Shown here: positions 9,298 to 18,432 of the stretch, piece after piece | Position numbering within the stretch: position 1 is the first letter of the stretch | Layout: each line of letters begins with the position of its first letter | NCBI GenBank assembly: GCA_009746045.1 | Contig: RPFO01000164.1 | Span: 2,563,285-2,627,284, forward strand | DNA: 64,000 nt | Origin: Mesostigma viride | Taxonomy: Eukaryota; Streptophyta; Mesostigmatophyceae; Mesostigmatales; Mesostigmataceae | Direction of reading: 5' to 3' | Position numbers and translations under genes: made by a program | Notes under the pieces: model-generated | What the model saw: only the letters and a program-made list of their open reading frames with translations | Database searches by the model: none | Told to the model about the DNA's origin: nothing

Positions 9298-10144
9298 CCT
9301 CTTCGTTTATACCTACCTGGTTAGATAATCTTCTCGCAGGCAGAACGTCCTTGTCGAGCGCCATGTACTTGAGAATACCCCCGATCTTCCGCGCCTCGAC
9401 CCCCATGGCCTTTTGCGGGGATATCCGGAAAGTCAGCTGAACCACCCAGTCGCTGTACAGCTGGATCGGTGCGTCGTCCTCGTCTAACAGGCGCAGGCTG
9501 ATCGACCTAGGTGAGTCTCGTACGTGCTGCCACAGTGGACTCTGCGCCTGCCATATGATGGGCTCGAGAAATTTGGACAGGTTCGGACAACACGCCAACA
9601 GACCGCCGTAGACCGTCCCGTGGGTCGCCGAAACCACATTCCCGCGCACGATGTCCGAGTAAACATACACGGCCCGCAGCCGCCCGTTCGTGGCTGGTCG
9701 GTTGCTGTAAACGACGAACTGGTCATTCGACTGATGAATGCCGGGTGTTAGCCCGAGGACCCGCCCGACCGACTCGCCAACCAGGAACTGGAACGGACTC
9801 TCTGCAACGAACGTGTACCGACTATTGGCCCGATCATAGGTGACTGTGAAGCTGCTGTCGATTGTCAATAAAGTCGTCTCGATGTTCTGGCGGTTCTCGA
9901 TGGTGGTCCACGACCCGACCGGCAGTGAGACCGTGTGCGCCGTCGCCATCGTGACCTCAAAGGTGTTGTTATTGCTGTTGATGTGTGTCTGCTCGTAGGG
10001 AATCGTCAGCAAGGTCAGCCCCACGTCGTGGTAATCCTCTAGCAGGCCAGCAGGGATGTCCCAAATTGGATCATGTAGACCGCCCCTGGTCCTGTTCTCG
10101 GTCCTCAGCGTCAACGTCCTGCACTCCTGAACGTACTCCTTCAT
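9287..10144 (-). CDS. mCP: Minor capsid protein (penton, single jelly-roll)
   Basis: 285 aa, beta-rich throughout. It contains LRAVYVYSDIVRG followed by a region ending SLRLLDEDDAPIQL and WVVQLTFRI. This strand arrangement is typical of the penton proteins that cap the five-fold vertices in polintons, PLVs and virophages. It lies directly upstream of the 94-aa gene and MCP on the same strand, the common PLV order. Its start overlaps the end of the 103-aa gene upstream by 74 nt, so translation may be coupled or transcripts shared. Confidence 0.8.
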   Translation of the reverse strand: MKEYVQECRTLTLRTENRTRGGLHDPIWDIPAGLLEDYHDVGLTLLTIPYEQTHINSNNNTFEVTMATAHTVSLPVGSWTTIENRQNIETTLLTIDSSFTVTYDRANSRYTFVAESPFQFLVGESVGRVLGLTPGIHQSNDQFVVYSNRPATNGRLRAVYVYSDIVRGNVVSATHGTVYGGLLACCPNLSKFLEPIIWQAQSPLWQHVRDSPRSISLRLLDEDDAPIQLYSDWVVQLTFRISPQKAMGVEARKIGGILKYMALDKDVLPARRLSNQVGINEEDEA

Positions 10145-10382
10145 TCTCTACAATGACTTCAGAAGTTATTTCGTTCTTGCCGTGGATCACGACCTTGCCA
10201 CTCTCTCCCGCAAGCCCACGCGATTTCCTCTTTAGGACCCTCCTCTCCTTCCCGGTGAGCGGCTTGCTCCTACAGTACAGCATGGCTGCCTCGATGAACT
10301 CGCGAGGGGTGTCGGGGTAGAGTGTCATCCACTGGGCGATCTGCAGCATCTCGGCGTCGGAAAAGAGGTTGTCCATATTCAT
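10071..10382 (-). CDS. Viral hypothetical protein, 103 aa
   Basis: The first in-frame ATG is at 10382; upstream codons in frame would start at a non-ATG codon and run into the box at about 10393-10399 (CTATATTG on the coding strand), so 10382 is preferred. The helical N-terminus contains TPREFIEAAMLYCRS; the middle is very basic (KERRVLKRKSRG) and the tail acidic. It overlaps the penton start by 74 nt. Function unknown; nucleic-acid binding is possible from the charge pattern. Confidence 0.55.
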   Translation of the reverse strand: MNMDNLFSDAEMLQIAQWMTLYPDTPREFIEAAMLYCRSKPLTGKERRVLKRKSRGLAGESGKVVIHGKNEITSEVIVENEGVRSGVQDVDAEDREQDQGRST

Positions 10383-10411
10383 AGACCTTTGCAATATAGC
10401 ATTCGAAATTT

Positions 10412-10936
10412 TTACAGGGGAGATTCACGAGACCCACTAATACCAGTAAGCTCCCCCCGTCTAAGGGCCCCGGATACGTGCTTCGGTTCCTTCTTCTTGA
10501 TCATTGCTCTCAGATGCTGGTTCAGTCCTTGTTGTGTATTTGATTTTGGCTTTAACCCGCAATCGGCACATTCATAGTCGATACTAGAAAATCGCGACCC
10601 GCCTTCAAGTCTCGCTGGTTCTGGCGAGGCAGCTACTGGTGGTGCTACTGGGACAGACACTGGAGCGGCCGCTTCAGGTTTTTGGTCATAGGCGGACAAG
10701 GGAGGGTACGCGACAGGTTTAGCGTTTGCCATGATGGCGGACATCAACATCGCGTCCCTGAACCCGCGGGTCTCGGCGACTTTGCCTTTCTTGGCGGGTC
10801 GGCGCACTGGGGTCGAGTGGATGATGATGGAGTTGGTCATCGTGCTCGTCGTGGGCATTTGGGCAGTGGTGCGGACCTTGCGGCGAGGCTTGTGTGCTTT
10901 CTTACTTGGGCGTTTTGACGTCTTCCGAGGCATCAT
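10412..10936 (-). CDS. Basic protein with C-terminal zinc-finger motif, 174 aa
   Basis: The N-terminus is extremely Lys/Arg-rich (residues 1-25), like a DNA-condensing core protein or nuclear localisation signal. The middle is Pro/Ala/Val-rich and likely disordered. Near the C-terminus YECADCGLKPKS followed by spaced His residues resembles a C2H2-type finger. Two adjacent ATGs (10936 and 10933) are possible starts. It is probably DNA-binding: packaged core protein or regulator. Confidence 0.6.
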   Translation of the reverse strand: MMPRKTSKRPSKKAHKPRRKVRTTAQMPTTSTMTNSIIIHSTPVRRPAKKGKVAETRGFRDAMLMSAIMANAKPVAYPPLSAYDQKPEAAAPVSVPVAPPVAASPEPARLEGGSRFSSIDYECADCGLKPKSNTQQGLNQHLRAMIKKKEPKHVSGALRRGELTGISGSRESPL

Positions 10937-10962
10937 GTGCTTTATAACACTGTACTAAGATT

Positions 10963-13900
10963 TTAAACAGTCCACGTGATTGGGCCAAATATCTCCCCAC
11001 TTGCCGGCAATCCTGACTTGGACCTGCATTTGAGGGGCGGGTCGAGATACACCACAGCACTACCAGAACCCAGCGGCTTATCCACCCTCAAGAGTATCTC
11101 ATACACCCCGTCAGCCTCGTCATAACCAGGCGCGACTCGCCAAGATGGACCGACAAGGAGCCTGCCGGTTGTGCCAGGCCCATAAATGAAATTCACGGCA
11201 TCTGGCAGAAGTCTGTAGGGGTGGCCGATGTCCAGAAGGGCGGGCGCACCTTGCGTGAAATGGACCCGGAGATAGAACGCGCTAAGTGTGGTCGGGGGCG
11301 ATATGACAGCCCCGTTTTGATCTCGAAAGCTCAGAGTTCCCTTTGGTCCGAGTTCCCAGAGCTCTGGCTGCATGTAGTCATAGGCCACCGTTCGCATCCC
11401 GGTTATCGAGAATGGGATTCTATGGGCCTCGCGCTCGTCTGTGTAGACAGCCTCATTGAGGTATGATGTCGTGCCTACTTGAAAACCCCCGTCCCCATAA
11501 AACTTTGCCGTCGATGAGGACGTAATGATGAGGGTGGAATGTGGATTAAAAGAAGCCGTTGGCGTGAACGTCACAGTGAACAAGTGCGTTAGACCTCCTA
11601 GAGAAGGAGAGAATGGCGTCGGTAATTCGATGGATACAACGATCCATCTAGTCGATCCACTTATCCAATTTGCCGCGGAAAGCGTGCCTCCCTCCCAATC
11701 TGCGCCCTTTATAATGGTGCTTACGGGGTTGGTATGACTTAGAGACGTGGAGTTATAGTACAAATCAACTGTGAACTTTTTTATGTGTGGGAGGTCTGGT
11801 AGTACCCCGTAGACAGCAACTGGGTACGTCATGGGCGTATTCCCATGATTGTATGGCGGCAACTTGGCGACGGCGTGGACGATGTTATCTTTCGTTGTCA
11901 GAAGTTCCGTGTAATAAAGGTTCGCCACCCCGGGAACAGGAGAGGAGAAGTAGTTACGGCCCATGATCGAACAAATTAGCGATTGTGTGCCGCGGTGAGT
12001 GAGCCGCAGAGTGTTTCCAGATGTTGAGTAAAGGCCTGTTGAGTTCGTGGTCGTAAGCGAGATGAACTCGACATTGTTCGTATTGTCGATTATTTCGCAC
12101 GCGTTGATAATCGTCTGGTGGGCGCTGTCCAGATGAAAAACTAACCTCACCTGACCAGGCGCATACGGAGCTATGATCCCAGTCGGAGAGGCTGTGAAAA
12201 TGCCTGTCACGGAATTCGCTAGCTTAGTCATACTGCTCAGACCAGTGGGAGCGGAATAGGAGATGTATCGATCAATTAAACCATCGGACCGTCTCCTAAA
12301 CGCTATCCAGAAGATCGTCTTACTTGCCCACGTCGCGTCGAGTGTATACTCAGTGGCGATCTTCCGGTTTTGATATAGCCCGATCTTCCCGTTCGTCTTG
12401 TCGATATTGATCCCACAAACCGACCACCAGTTGTCGGCTGCTCCTTGATTCCTCCAGCAGTTGTGACCGTCCGTGAAAGCGGGGTGGTACTTTCCCGTTA
12501 TGTCGTTGTGATCCGAGAGCGAGACAAATGCGGTGCCGGACGGGACGATCATTTCGAAACACAGGACAAACGGACCGTCGATTTCCTGGTCGCTGAACAC
12601 GACGCACTTCTCAGGAGGTGTGACATCGTTCGCGGCCAGCCCGTAAAAACTCGCGGGATCGGGCGTGAACTCGTACTTGTCGTGTGTCGGCTGCAAAGTC
12701 GTAGCGGGATCTCGCGAGAAATGCAGGAGGCTATGGAACGTCTTGGACGGTCCGCTTACCGTCACGGTCTCTCCGGTCAAGTGCGGGGCGTCGCGAGGAC
12801 ACGAGAAACGAGGCGTGATTTGGACCGTCTCCTGCGACGAGTGTGGCAGAAGATAGTCCCAAACCCCGGCGCCGGTCACGGATCCGATCACGGACCCGTC
12901 CGCGACGATCTCGTAATTTGCGGGCGTCTGCGCGCCGTCGCCCCATCCCGTGGAATGGTCTGCGTACATCTGCATGCCGATCCTCGCCGGTCTCGTCGTC
13001 GTAAAGTAATGGCTGGGAGTTCGAATCGCCGCGACGAGCGGGTCTGTCTTCACCACGCCCACGACGGCCATTTTCCGCTGGGTAGTAGACGTAGCCATCG
13101 TCGCGTCGTTATAGATCGTCACATTGGCCGACACGAGCTTCCCATGATCCGCCGACGTCAACGCGCACGTAACCGCGTCCTCTCCGCGCAGTCCCCCGTC
13201 CACGTCAAGCTGGAAACTACCCGCGGCGTCGGTTAACGCGACATCGTCGACTTTCCACGAGATGGGCAGTTTCCGTTGATAAGCCCACGGCGTTGTGTTC
13301 TTGATCCCTATCTTTAGAGGCGGCACACCGCCGTCGCCAACGACTACCCACGTCTGGTAAGGCGCGGTCGTTCTCCAGTAACTCTCGGTCGGCTGGTCGA
13401 TCCGCCCTATGTCCCAGGCCGTTAGAGGGGCGTATGTGCGCGTGATGTGGAGGCCGTTAGAGAGTCTCTGCATCCTATTCAGGTCCCTAGTCGTCGCAAA
13501 CCCGACCTGAGAGAAACTCATCAGTTTTCCAAAATACGCATGACCGGTGCTTCCAAAATGGATTTCGTCCATGTGAGGACCGTCTACAGTCTGGCTTGCG
13601 TTGATCGGATCCAAAGCCCCAAGAACCTGGACTTGGTACGTGCATTTCCCGTCGCTGTCTCCTCCCGTGACCGTGTAGGGAAGAAGTATGCGGATATCCT
13701 GATTGTTTGTGATCGTGAACGTAGTTCCAGGGGCAGACAAGGTGCCGTTCTCGTATTGGATCGTGAACATGGCGCTAGGGCTGGGCAATGTGGTGTATCC
13801 AACACTGTGCCTATCAAATAGCCAGTCGATCTGATCGCGCGTCAATATTCGGTCTGCGACGATCTCGGAAATTGTCGCGTATTGGTCGAGCAGTCGCAAA

Positions 13901-14066
13901 GAGGAAATCCGAATCCAATCTGCGACGATGCCCCCGTCGACCTCTAACATCCCGCTTGTCTCGCCCGTCGTAACCGCCGACCATTCGCTGTAGTTGTCGC
14001 CCAGTCTCACTCGCGTCGGGGCGCTAGGGTATACGTAGCGGACCCCGTTAACACGTCGTACGTCAA
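10963..14066 (-). CDS. Giant fibre/adhesin-like virion protein (N-terminus displaced by insert)
   Basis: Open for about 1035 codons from 14066 to 10963. It is extended to an apparent ATG at 14112 only by sequence belonging to the AT-rich insert. The protein is beta-rich and Thr/Ser/Gly-rich with no membrane span. One section (about residues 470-680) resembles a concanavalin- or SPRY-like sandwich. A later section with HLFTVTFTPTASFNPHSTLI resembles cohesin-type beta domains. It is probably a receptor-binding fibre or vertex protein. The original N-terminus may be the coiled-coil ORF at 15920, on the far side of the insert. No family is certain. Confidence 0.65.
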
Positions 14067-15778
14067 AACTCAGTCCTATTTTTAGGACTGAGTATGCCAA
14101 CTTTGAGATCATGTAGCGGTAAGGGTAGGGGGGTACCCCATATGTTTGATATGCATCAGAGCACTCAATATCATGCTAATGCTTGGGCATATGCCTAAAA
14201 AATCATATGTTGACCAAATCATGTAAAATTTTACAAGGGTGTCAACCCATGCTCGCGATTTGGCAATTTTCTGTGGAAGGACGAGTTGGGAAAATTCAAT
14301 AAAATCCATATGCATGTTGAAAAAATATAGGCGTGTAAACAATACAGTTCTTGAAACATGGCAAAAAACTGGGCTCAATTTGGCCACAGCCTCTACCTGA
14401 AACTCACCAAAAACCACCAGCCCTAAGAATGGGTTTCGAGGTTGCTAGCAATGTGCAAGCATGTAAGTGCGGTCATACTACACACCACCGTGGCAACCAA
14501 CCATGCCAATCAACTCATTTCCCTTCTAGCATAACAGGAAAACATACTTGCATCATCATATTGCAGTTATATTATACCTTAGTATATGTGTGAGAGCCTA
14601 TGCACGCACGTAGGGAATGGGCATTGTTACCTACCTACAAAGGGTTTTATTATGAGCCTTAACCACCAATATAATGGGTAGGTTAAGCATATTTCAATTG
14701 TTTTTAACAAGAATAGAGATGGCTAACACTGTTTTGCCTTGCCATGGCATGGCCAACATACTTGCTGGCACATGATGACAGTGGTTTATCACCAAGATTC
14801 TTCACTCACCCGTATAAGCTTGAAAGCACGCTGGATGCAGCCCATGGCCATACAATCACGCAGTATGAACGTAGCAAAAGAATAACTAACATCTATGAAG
14901 GTATTTAAACCCATACAGCGCCTAAAAAACTGCAAAAGTACACTAGGGTAAGGCAAATGCCTGGTAACATCATAAAAAATGGGGGGTTTAGAGAGGGGCA
15001 GGCAACGGTCAAGAAAGCGCATCAAGATTCGAAACTGACAGCGCCTTGCAAGCTCAAACTCATGTAAGAACATAACAAAACGATGAGGTGACGATATTTC
15101 AGCTTTACCGTGCACGGATGGCGTTATCTTGGCCCAGGCGGTGCCCGCAAAAGTGACACTTGCGGCACACAAACCATGACATGACAGAGTGGTCGAAATC
15201 ATCAAATCTTTACTGCCACTGACTTAATTCTACACACATGCATGATAATAAGTAGAAAGAAGCATATAAACCCTTCGAACTGCACCGTAAAGTAAATTTA
15301 GTCATCAATTCCGTCAACCTGCCTGGTCGCAGTTTTTTCCAGCAAGAGCAGTGCCGACACCTGGTAAATCGCATCCCCGGGAGCTAAAAATTGGTTTGTG
15401 TCATCTTTAGGACATATTAAATCTATTTCCTGGGTTTTACCAGCTAAATCGTCCGCAAACGTAAACTGCATGCATGGGCGCAAGCCGCCATGGCTAGGTC
15501 GTGCATTTCCGGAACTCACGTTTCACGTGAAAAAGTACCCTTACCACCTGTACTTTGACCGTACATTTAGCCGCCCAAACAAAATCCAAAAAAATCGCAA
15601 AAATATGTCTAAGAAAGGTCATTTCACGTAGTATTTGAATAAATTTTGAGGGAATTTTTTTGACAAACATTCCGACTTGGGCGAATTTTCTACGAAACCC
15701 AAAAACTCAGTCCTAAGAATAGGACTGAGTTGAACTCAGTCCTAAGAATAGGTGCAGTGACGAACGACGTGTTAACGG
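14045..15778. mobile_element. AT-rich insert with nested inverted repeats
   Basis: The insert is clearly AT-richer than the surrounding virus and has only unconvincing ORFs. Outer arms 14045-14065 and 15758-15778 are inverted repeats matching at 20 of 21 positions. Just inside lie palindromes at 14068-14093 and 15705-15730 (ACTCAGTCCTA, spacer, complement), plus an extra half copy at 15734-15752. It looks like a non-autonomous DNA element with complex ends inserted between the start of the giant fibre gene and its body. Whether the outer arms belong to the element or to a hairpin target is unresolved. Confidence 0.65.
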
Positions 15779-15920
15779 TGATGTGCGAGTCGAAGGGGTG
15801 GACCTGCAGCTGAAGGGACTGGAGATCGCTCTCGAGGTCCGCAATTCGCTCGTCCACCGTGTCCTCTCCGAGCCCTGTGCTCAGGTTATAATTGGCAGGA
15901 TTCCCGCTAACCACGACCAT
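15753..15920 (-). pseudogene. Possible N-terminal fragment of the giant fibre gene
   Basis: ATG at 15920, divergent from the coiled-coil gene at 15960. The peptide includes DTVDERIADLESDLQSLQ, a short heptad coiled coil typical of trimeric fibre N-termini, then runs into the insert's palindromes. The 39-bp gap to 15960 could hold a shared bidirectional promoter. The most economical reading is that the insert separated this head from the body at 14066-10963. It could also be an independent small gene. Confidence 0.45.
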
Positions 15921-15959
15921 GTTGTTCTAATATTATCTAAGACATTAACTATAGCGCCA
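15921..15959. promoter_or_regulatory. Divergent promoter region at the centre of the virus
   Basis: An AT-rich 39-bp gap between the leftward and rightward gene blocks. CTATAG at 15949-15954 lies 5 nt before the rightward ATG; ATATTAGA lies before the leftward ATG. Confidence 0.4.
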
Positions 15960-16520
15960 ATGAACCCAGTCCTAGACGCCCCAGATTCGCCAACGAGCCC
16001 CGCCGCCGCCGACGCGGAATCGACAGCACCACAGGAGCCCGTAAAGACCGAGGAGGTTAGCAAGGCTGTGAAGTACAAGAAGGGCGCACAACTCTCCGAG
16101 GAGCAGAAGCAGGCCCTCAGGGACAAGATGCGGCCGTACCACCAGAAGAGGAACGAGGAGCGCGCCAAGAAGCGCCAGGAGGAGCGCGAGGCCGAGATCA
16201 CCAAGCGCAAGGTCCTTGAGAAGGAACTCGAACTCCAGCGGCAGAGACTGGTCGAGCTCGAGCTGGAGGAGAAGCGAAACAAGTTCCGGATAGAACGACT
16301 GTTGGCCGCCGAGGAGGTCGCCGAGACTCCGACGGACACCCCTCGACCCCGCCGCCGCGGGAAGAAGCCAAAGTACGAGGTCGAGCAGGAGGAGCGCGAA
16401 CAGGCCGCCAAACCGAAAGCCCCTCCGCCTGCCGTGAAGACCGCGCCGACTCTCACGCCTTACGAGCAAAGGATGCTGGCTATCCGGGCATCCCTGCTGG
16501 CCTCGCTCAACGACGACTAA
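15960..16520 (+). CDS. Viral coiled-coil protein, 186 aa
   Basis: The ATG at 15960 is preferred because longer readings begin at a non-ATG codon and run over the promoter gap. The N-terminus is acidic and Pro/Ser-rich. A continuous, highly charged Glu/Lys/Arg helix spans about residues 45-125 and should form a coiled coil. A basic stretch RPRRRGKKPKYE follows and the C-terminus is helical. It stands directly before the packaging ATPase (20-bp gap). A scaffold or DNA-associated role is plausible; no family is recognised. Confidence 0.65.
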   Translation: MNPVLDAPDSPTSPAAADAESTAPQEPVKTEEVSKAVKYKKGAQLSEEQKQALRDKMRPYHQKRNEERAKKRQEEREAEITKRKVLEKELELQRQRLVELELEEKRNKFRIERLLAAEEVAETPTDTPRPRRRGKKPKYEVEQEEREQAAKPKAPPPAVKTAPTLTPYEQRMLAIRASLLASLNDD

Positions 16521-16540
16521 AAATCTCTGCCTTCTAATAA

Positions 16541-17425
16541 ATGCCAGAAATCGAGAGCATCCACATCGAGACGCCGCTCGCCAACAAGGACCTCAAGCTG
16601 AAATACGCCAAGACCCGCCAGGTCCCATCCAACGCGCCAAGGCTGCACTTTATCGCCTCTTTTGTGGGCATGCGAGGGACCGGGAAGACGACGGCGGCCA
16701 TCAACATGGTCAAGGCGTACTTCGACGCGCACTCTTTCGACAAACTGTACCTGATCTCGGGGTCCGCCACGACCGAGCCGAAGTACAAGCTCCTTCCGAC
16801 GCCCGCCATGAGTATGGAGACGTACACGGACGACAGCTTCAACCAGATGGTGGCGGACATCAAGAAAGACCTCACGGAATACGAGGAGTACCAGCGGGAC
16901 TTGAAGGTGTGGGAAAAGTTCAAGAAGGAGTTCTTAGACGGCCAGAAGACCGAAGAAGACATGGACCTCAACATGTTTTTGACCCTCGACAGGCTTCAGT
17001 TCAAAGAGCCCGAGACGCGGTTCCAGTACGGGCCTCCCTCCTCGATCATCCTCATCGACGACATGGCGGGGTCAAAGCTCTACCGGGCGGACTCGAAAGG
17101 TCCCGTGTCGTCCTTTGCATTCAAACACCGGCACCTGTTAACGTCCATGGTCTTCGTCAACCAGTCATTCACGAGCGCGGGAGTTCCGAGGTCCGTCCGC
17201 GCCAACGTCTCGTTCCTCGTGCTCTTCCGCACCAAGGACCGGCGGGCCTCGCGACAGATCGCAGAAGAATCGGCGGGTCACACGTCACCAGAGGACTTCC
17301 TGGCACTGTGGGAGTACGCCACCCAAAACAGCCCACACGACTTCCTCGCGGTCGACAACGACGAACCAGACGACTCGAAACGCTATAGGAAAAACTTTGA
17401 TACCTACTTGGTCCTGAAAAAATAA
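16541..17425 (+). CDS. Genome-packaging ATPase (FtsK/HerA, A32-like)
   Basis: 294 aa. Walker A GMRGTGKTT is at residues 43-51 and Walker B IILIDD at 169-174. A later MVFVNQSFTS segment carries a polar sensor residue (Gln about 207). Size and motif spacing match packaging ATPases of PLVs, virophages and nucleocytoplasmic viruses, which drive DNA into preformed capsids. It follows the coiled-coil gene by 20 bp and is probably co-expressed late. No truncation is seen. Confidence 0.9.
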   Translation: MPEIESIHIETPLANKDLKLKYAKTRQVPSNAPRLHFIASFVGMRGTGKTTAAINMVKAYFDAHSFDKLYLISGSATTEPKYKLLPTPAMSMETYTDDSFNQMVADIKKDLTEYEEYQRDLKVWEKFKKEFLDGQKTEEDMDLNMFLTLDRLQFKEPETRFQYGPPSSIILIDDMAGSKLYRADSKGPVSSFAFKHRHLLTSMVFVNQSFTSAGVPRSVRANVSFLVLFRTKDRRASRQIAEESAGHTSPEDFLALWEYATQNSPHDFLAVDNDEPDDSKRYRKNFDTYLVLKK

Positions 17426-17453
17426 AATCTATTCTTATTACTATACACTTGCG

Positions 17454-17982
17454 ATGGACTTGAAGCAGGCATTTTCTCAGCCCACGACGCCCTCCCCACA
17501 ATATAGCCTCCCAGACCCAGCCACTCACAATTGCGCGGGGCTCAAGGTGAATAACAACTCCTACCGTGGCAGTTCCGACCGCCGAGATCTGGTGCTCAAC
17601 CTGGCCACACTCGTGCGCTACCTGACCGGCGCCAGAATAGCACCAAGGTCCACGAGAGGATGGCGGCGTTTGTGCGAGAGTGCGGGTACGACGGCGAGCT
17701 GCCCCCCACGCATACCGGGATAGGCCACGAGTGCCGCCAAAAGTTGATGCACATCATCGCCATGAAACGCAAACCCCGCAACCCCCCCCTCCGCCAAAGG
17801 CCCCTCGCCCCCCGAAAATCAAAAAGGAAGTCATCCCTCGGAGCCCCAAGAAGCGTGGTAGGCCCGCGGGGTCGAAGGACACAAAGCCGAGGACTCATAA
17901 TATCGACCCCGAAACAGGTCTTCCCAAGCCTTGGGGGAGGCCTAAGAAAGGGAAGTCGGGTGGCGATGACAAAAGAACCTAA
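17454..17982 (+). pseudogene. AT-hook DNA-binding protein gene with two frame breaks
   Basis: ATG at 17454 after a CTATAC box (17441-17446). Three overlapping frames each carry the credible part in turn: to about 17634 (ending LVRYLTGAR), then about 17635-17782 (MAAFVRECGYDGELPP and following), then from about 17790 to 17982 (KKRGRPAGSK and WGRPKKGK, two AT-hook-like motifs). Both changes have the same sign (one base short). One is near AGAATA at about 17634, the other at a run of eight C at 17782-17789. They may be sequencing or assembly errors, decay or frameshifting. The likely role is minor-groove DNA binding. Confidence 0.6.
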
Positions 17983-18416
17983 AACTCACGTTTTCTTTAT
18001 TCGATTTGATATCTATTTGCACCATTGTGTGCGCCTTGAGTAGAGCTTTCCGGGGACACCAAGAACGTCGAAAACGGACTACAAACGAGAAAGTTACGCC
18101 ACTTGGCGCGAGAGGGTGTGGGAAGGGGGCGGCGGCCGGTGACAGAGGTCTGCGCGAAGCGCGCGGAATGATTTCCGACATTTTCGACCATTCCGATTTT
18201 TTTGGCAGGCATCGAGAGAAAGTTCCCGGGCCTTGAAAACTTCTTGTCAAGGGGTGCCAGTGTTTTGGGACTTGTGAAATTTTAAAAAAGTTGGCTCGAA
18301 ATTCATCAACCCTTGGCTGCAAGTTTTCATACCCTAAAAATATTAGCTCGATGCCCAAGAATCGAAACAAAAATCAACAGTGCGTTCAAAAATCCCAAAT
18401 TTTTTTCTAATGTATA
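17983..18416. other. Viral intergenic stretch before the recombinase
   Basis: About 430 bp without a believable gene; ORFs present lack coding character. It holds a small GC-rich inverted repeat near 18150-18165 and AT-rich sequence towards the recombinase promoter. It may contain cis elements. Confidence 0.5.
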
Positions 18417-18424
18417 GGTATAAG
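18417..18424 (+). promoter_or_regulatory. GGTATAAG box upstream of recombinase
   Basis: GGTATAAG, 8 nt before the ATG at 18433; same core and placement as at MCP and primase. Confidence 0.6.
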
Positions 18425-18432
18425 TACCCGCC

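Noticed and set aside
12445-13236. 263-codon plus-strand ORF
   Set aside because: Antisense to the giant fibre gene and Arg-rich as expected for a shadow frame.
14109-15205. Viral genes inside the AT-rich insert (102 and 138 codons)
   Set aside because: No motif, no upstream TATA-core motif, and composition unlike the viral genes; treated as insert sequence.
15783-15959. Longer start for the coiled-coil protein
   Set aside because: It would need a GTG start and would run across the divergent promoter gap and the opposite reading frame.
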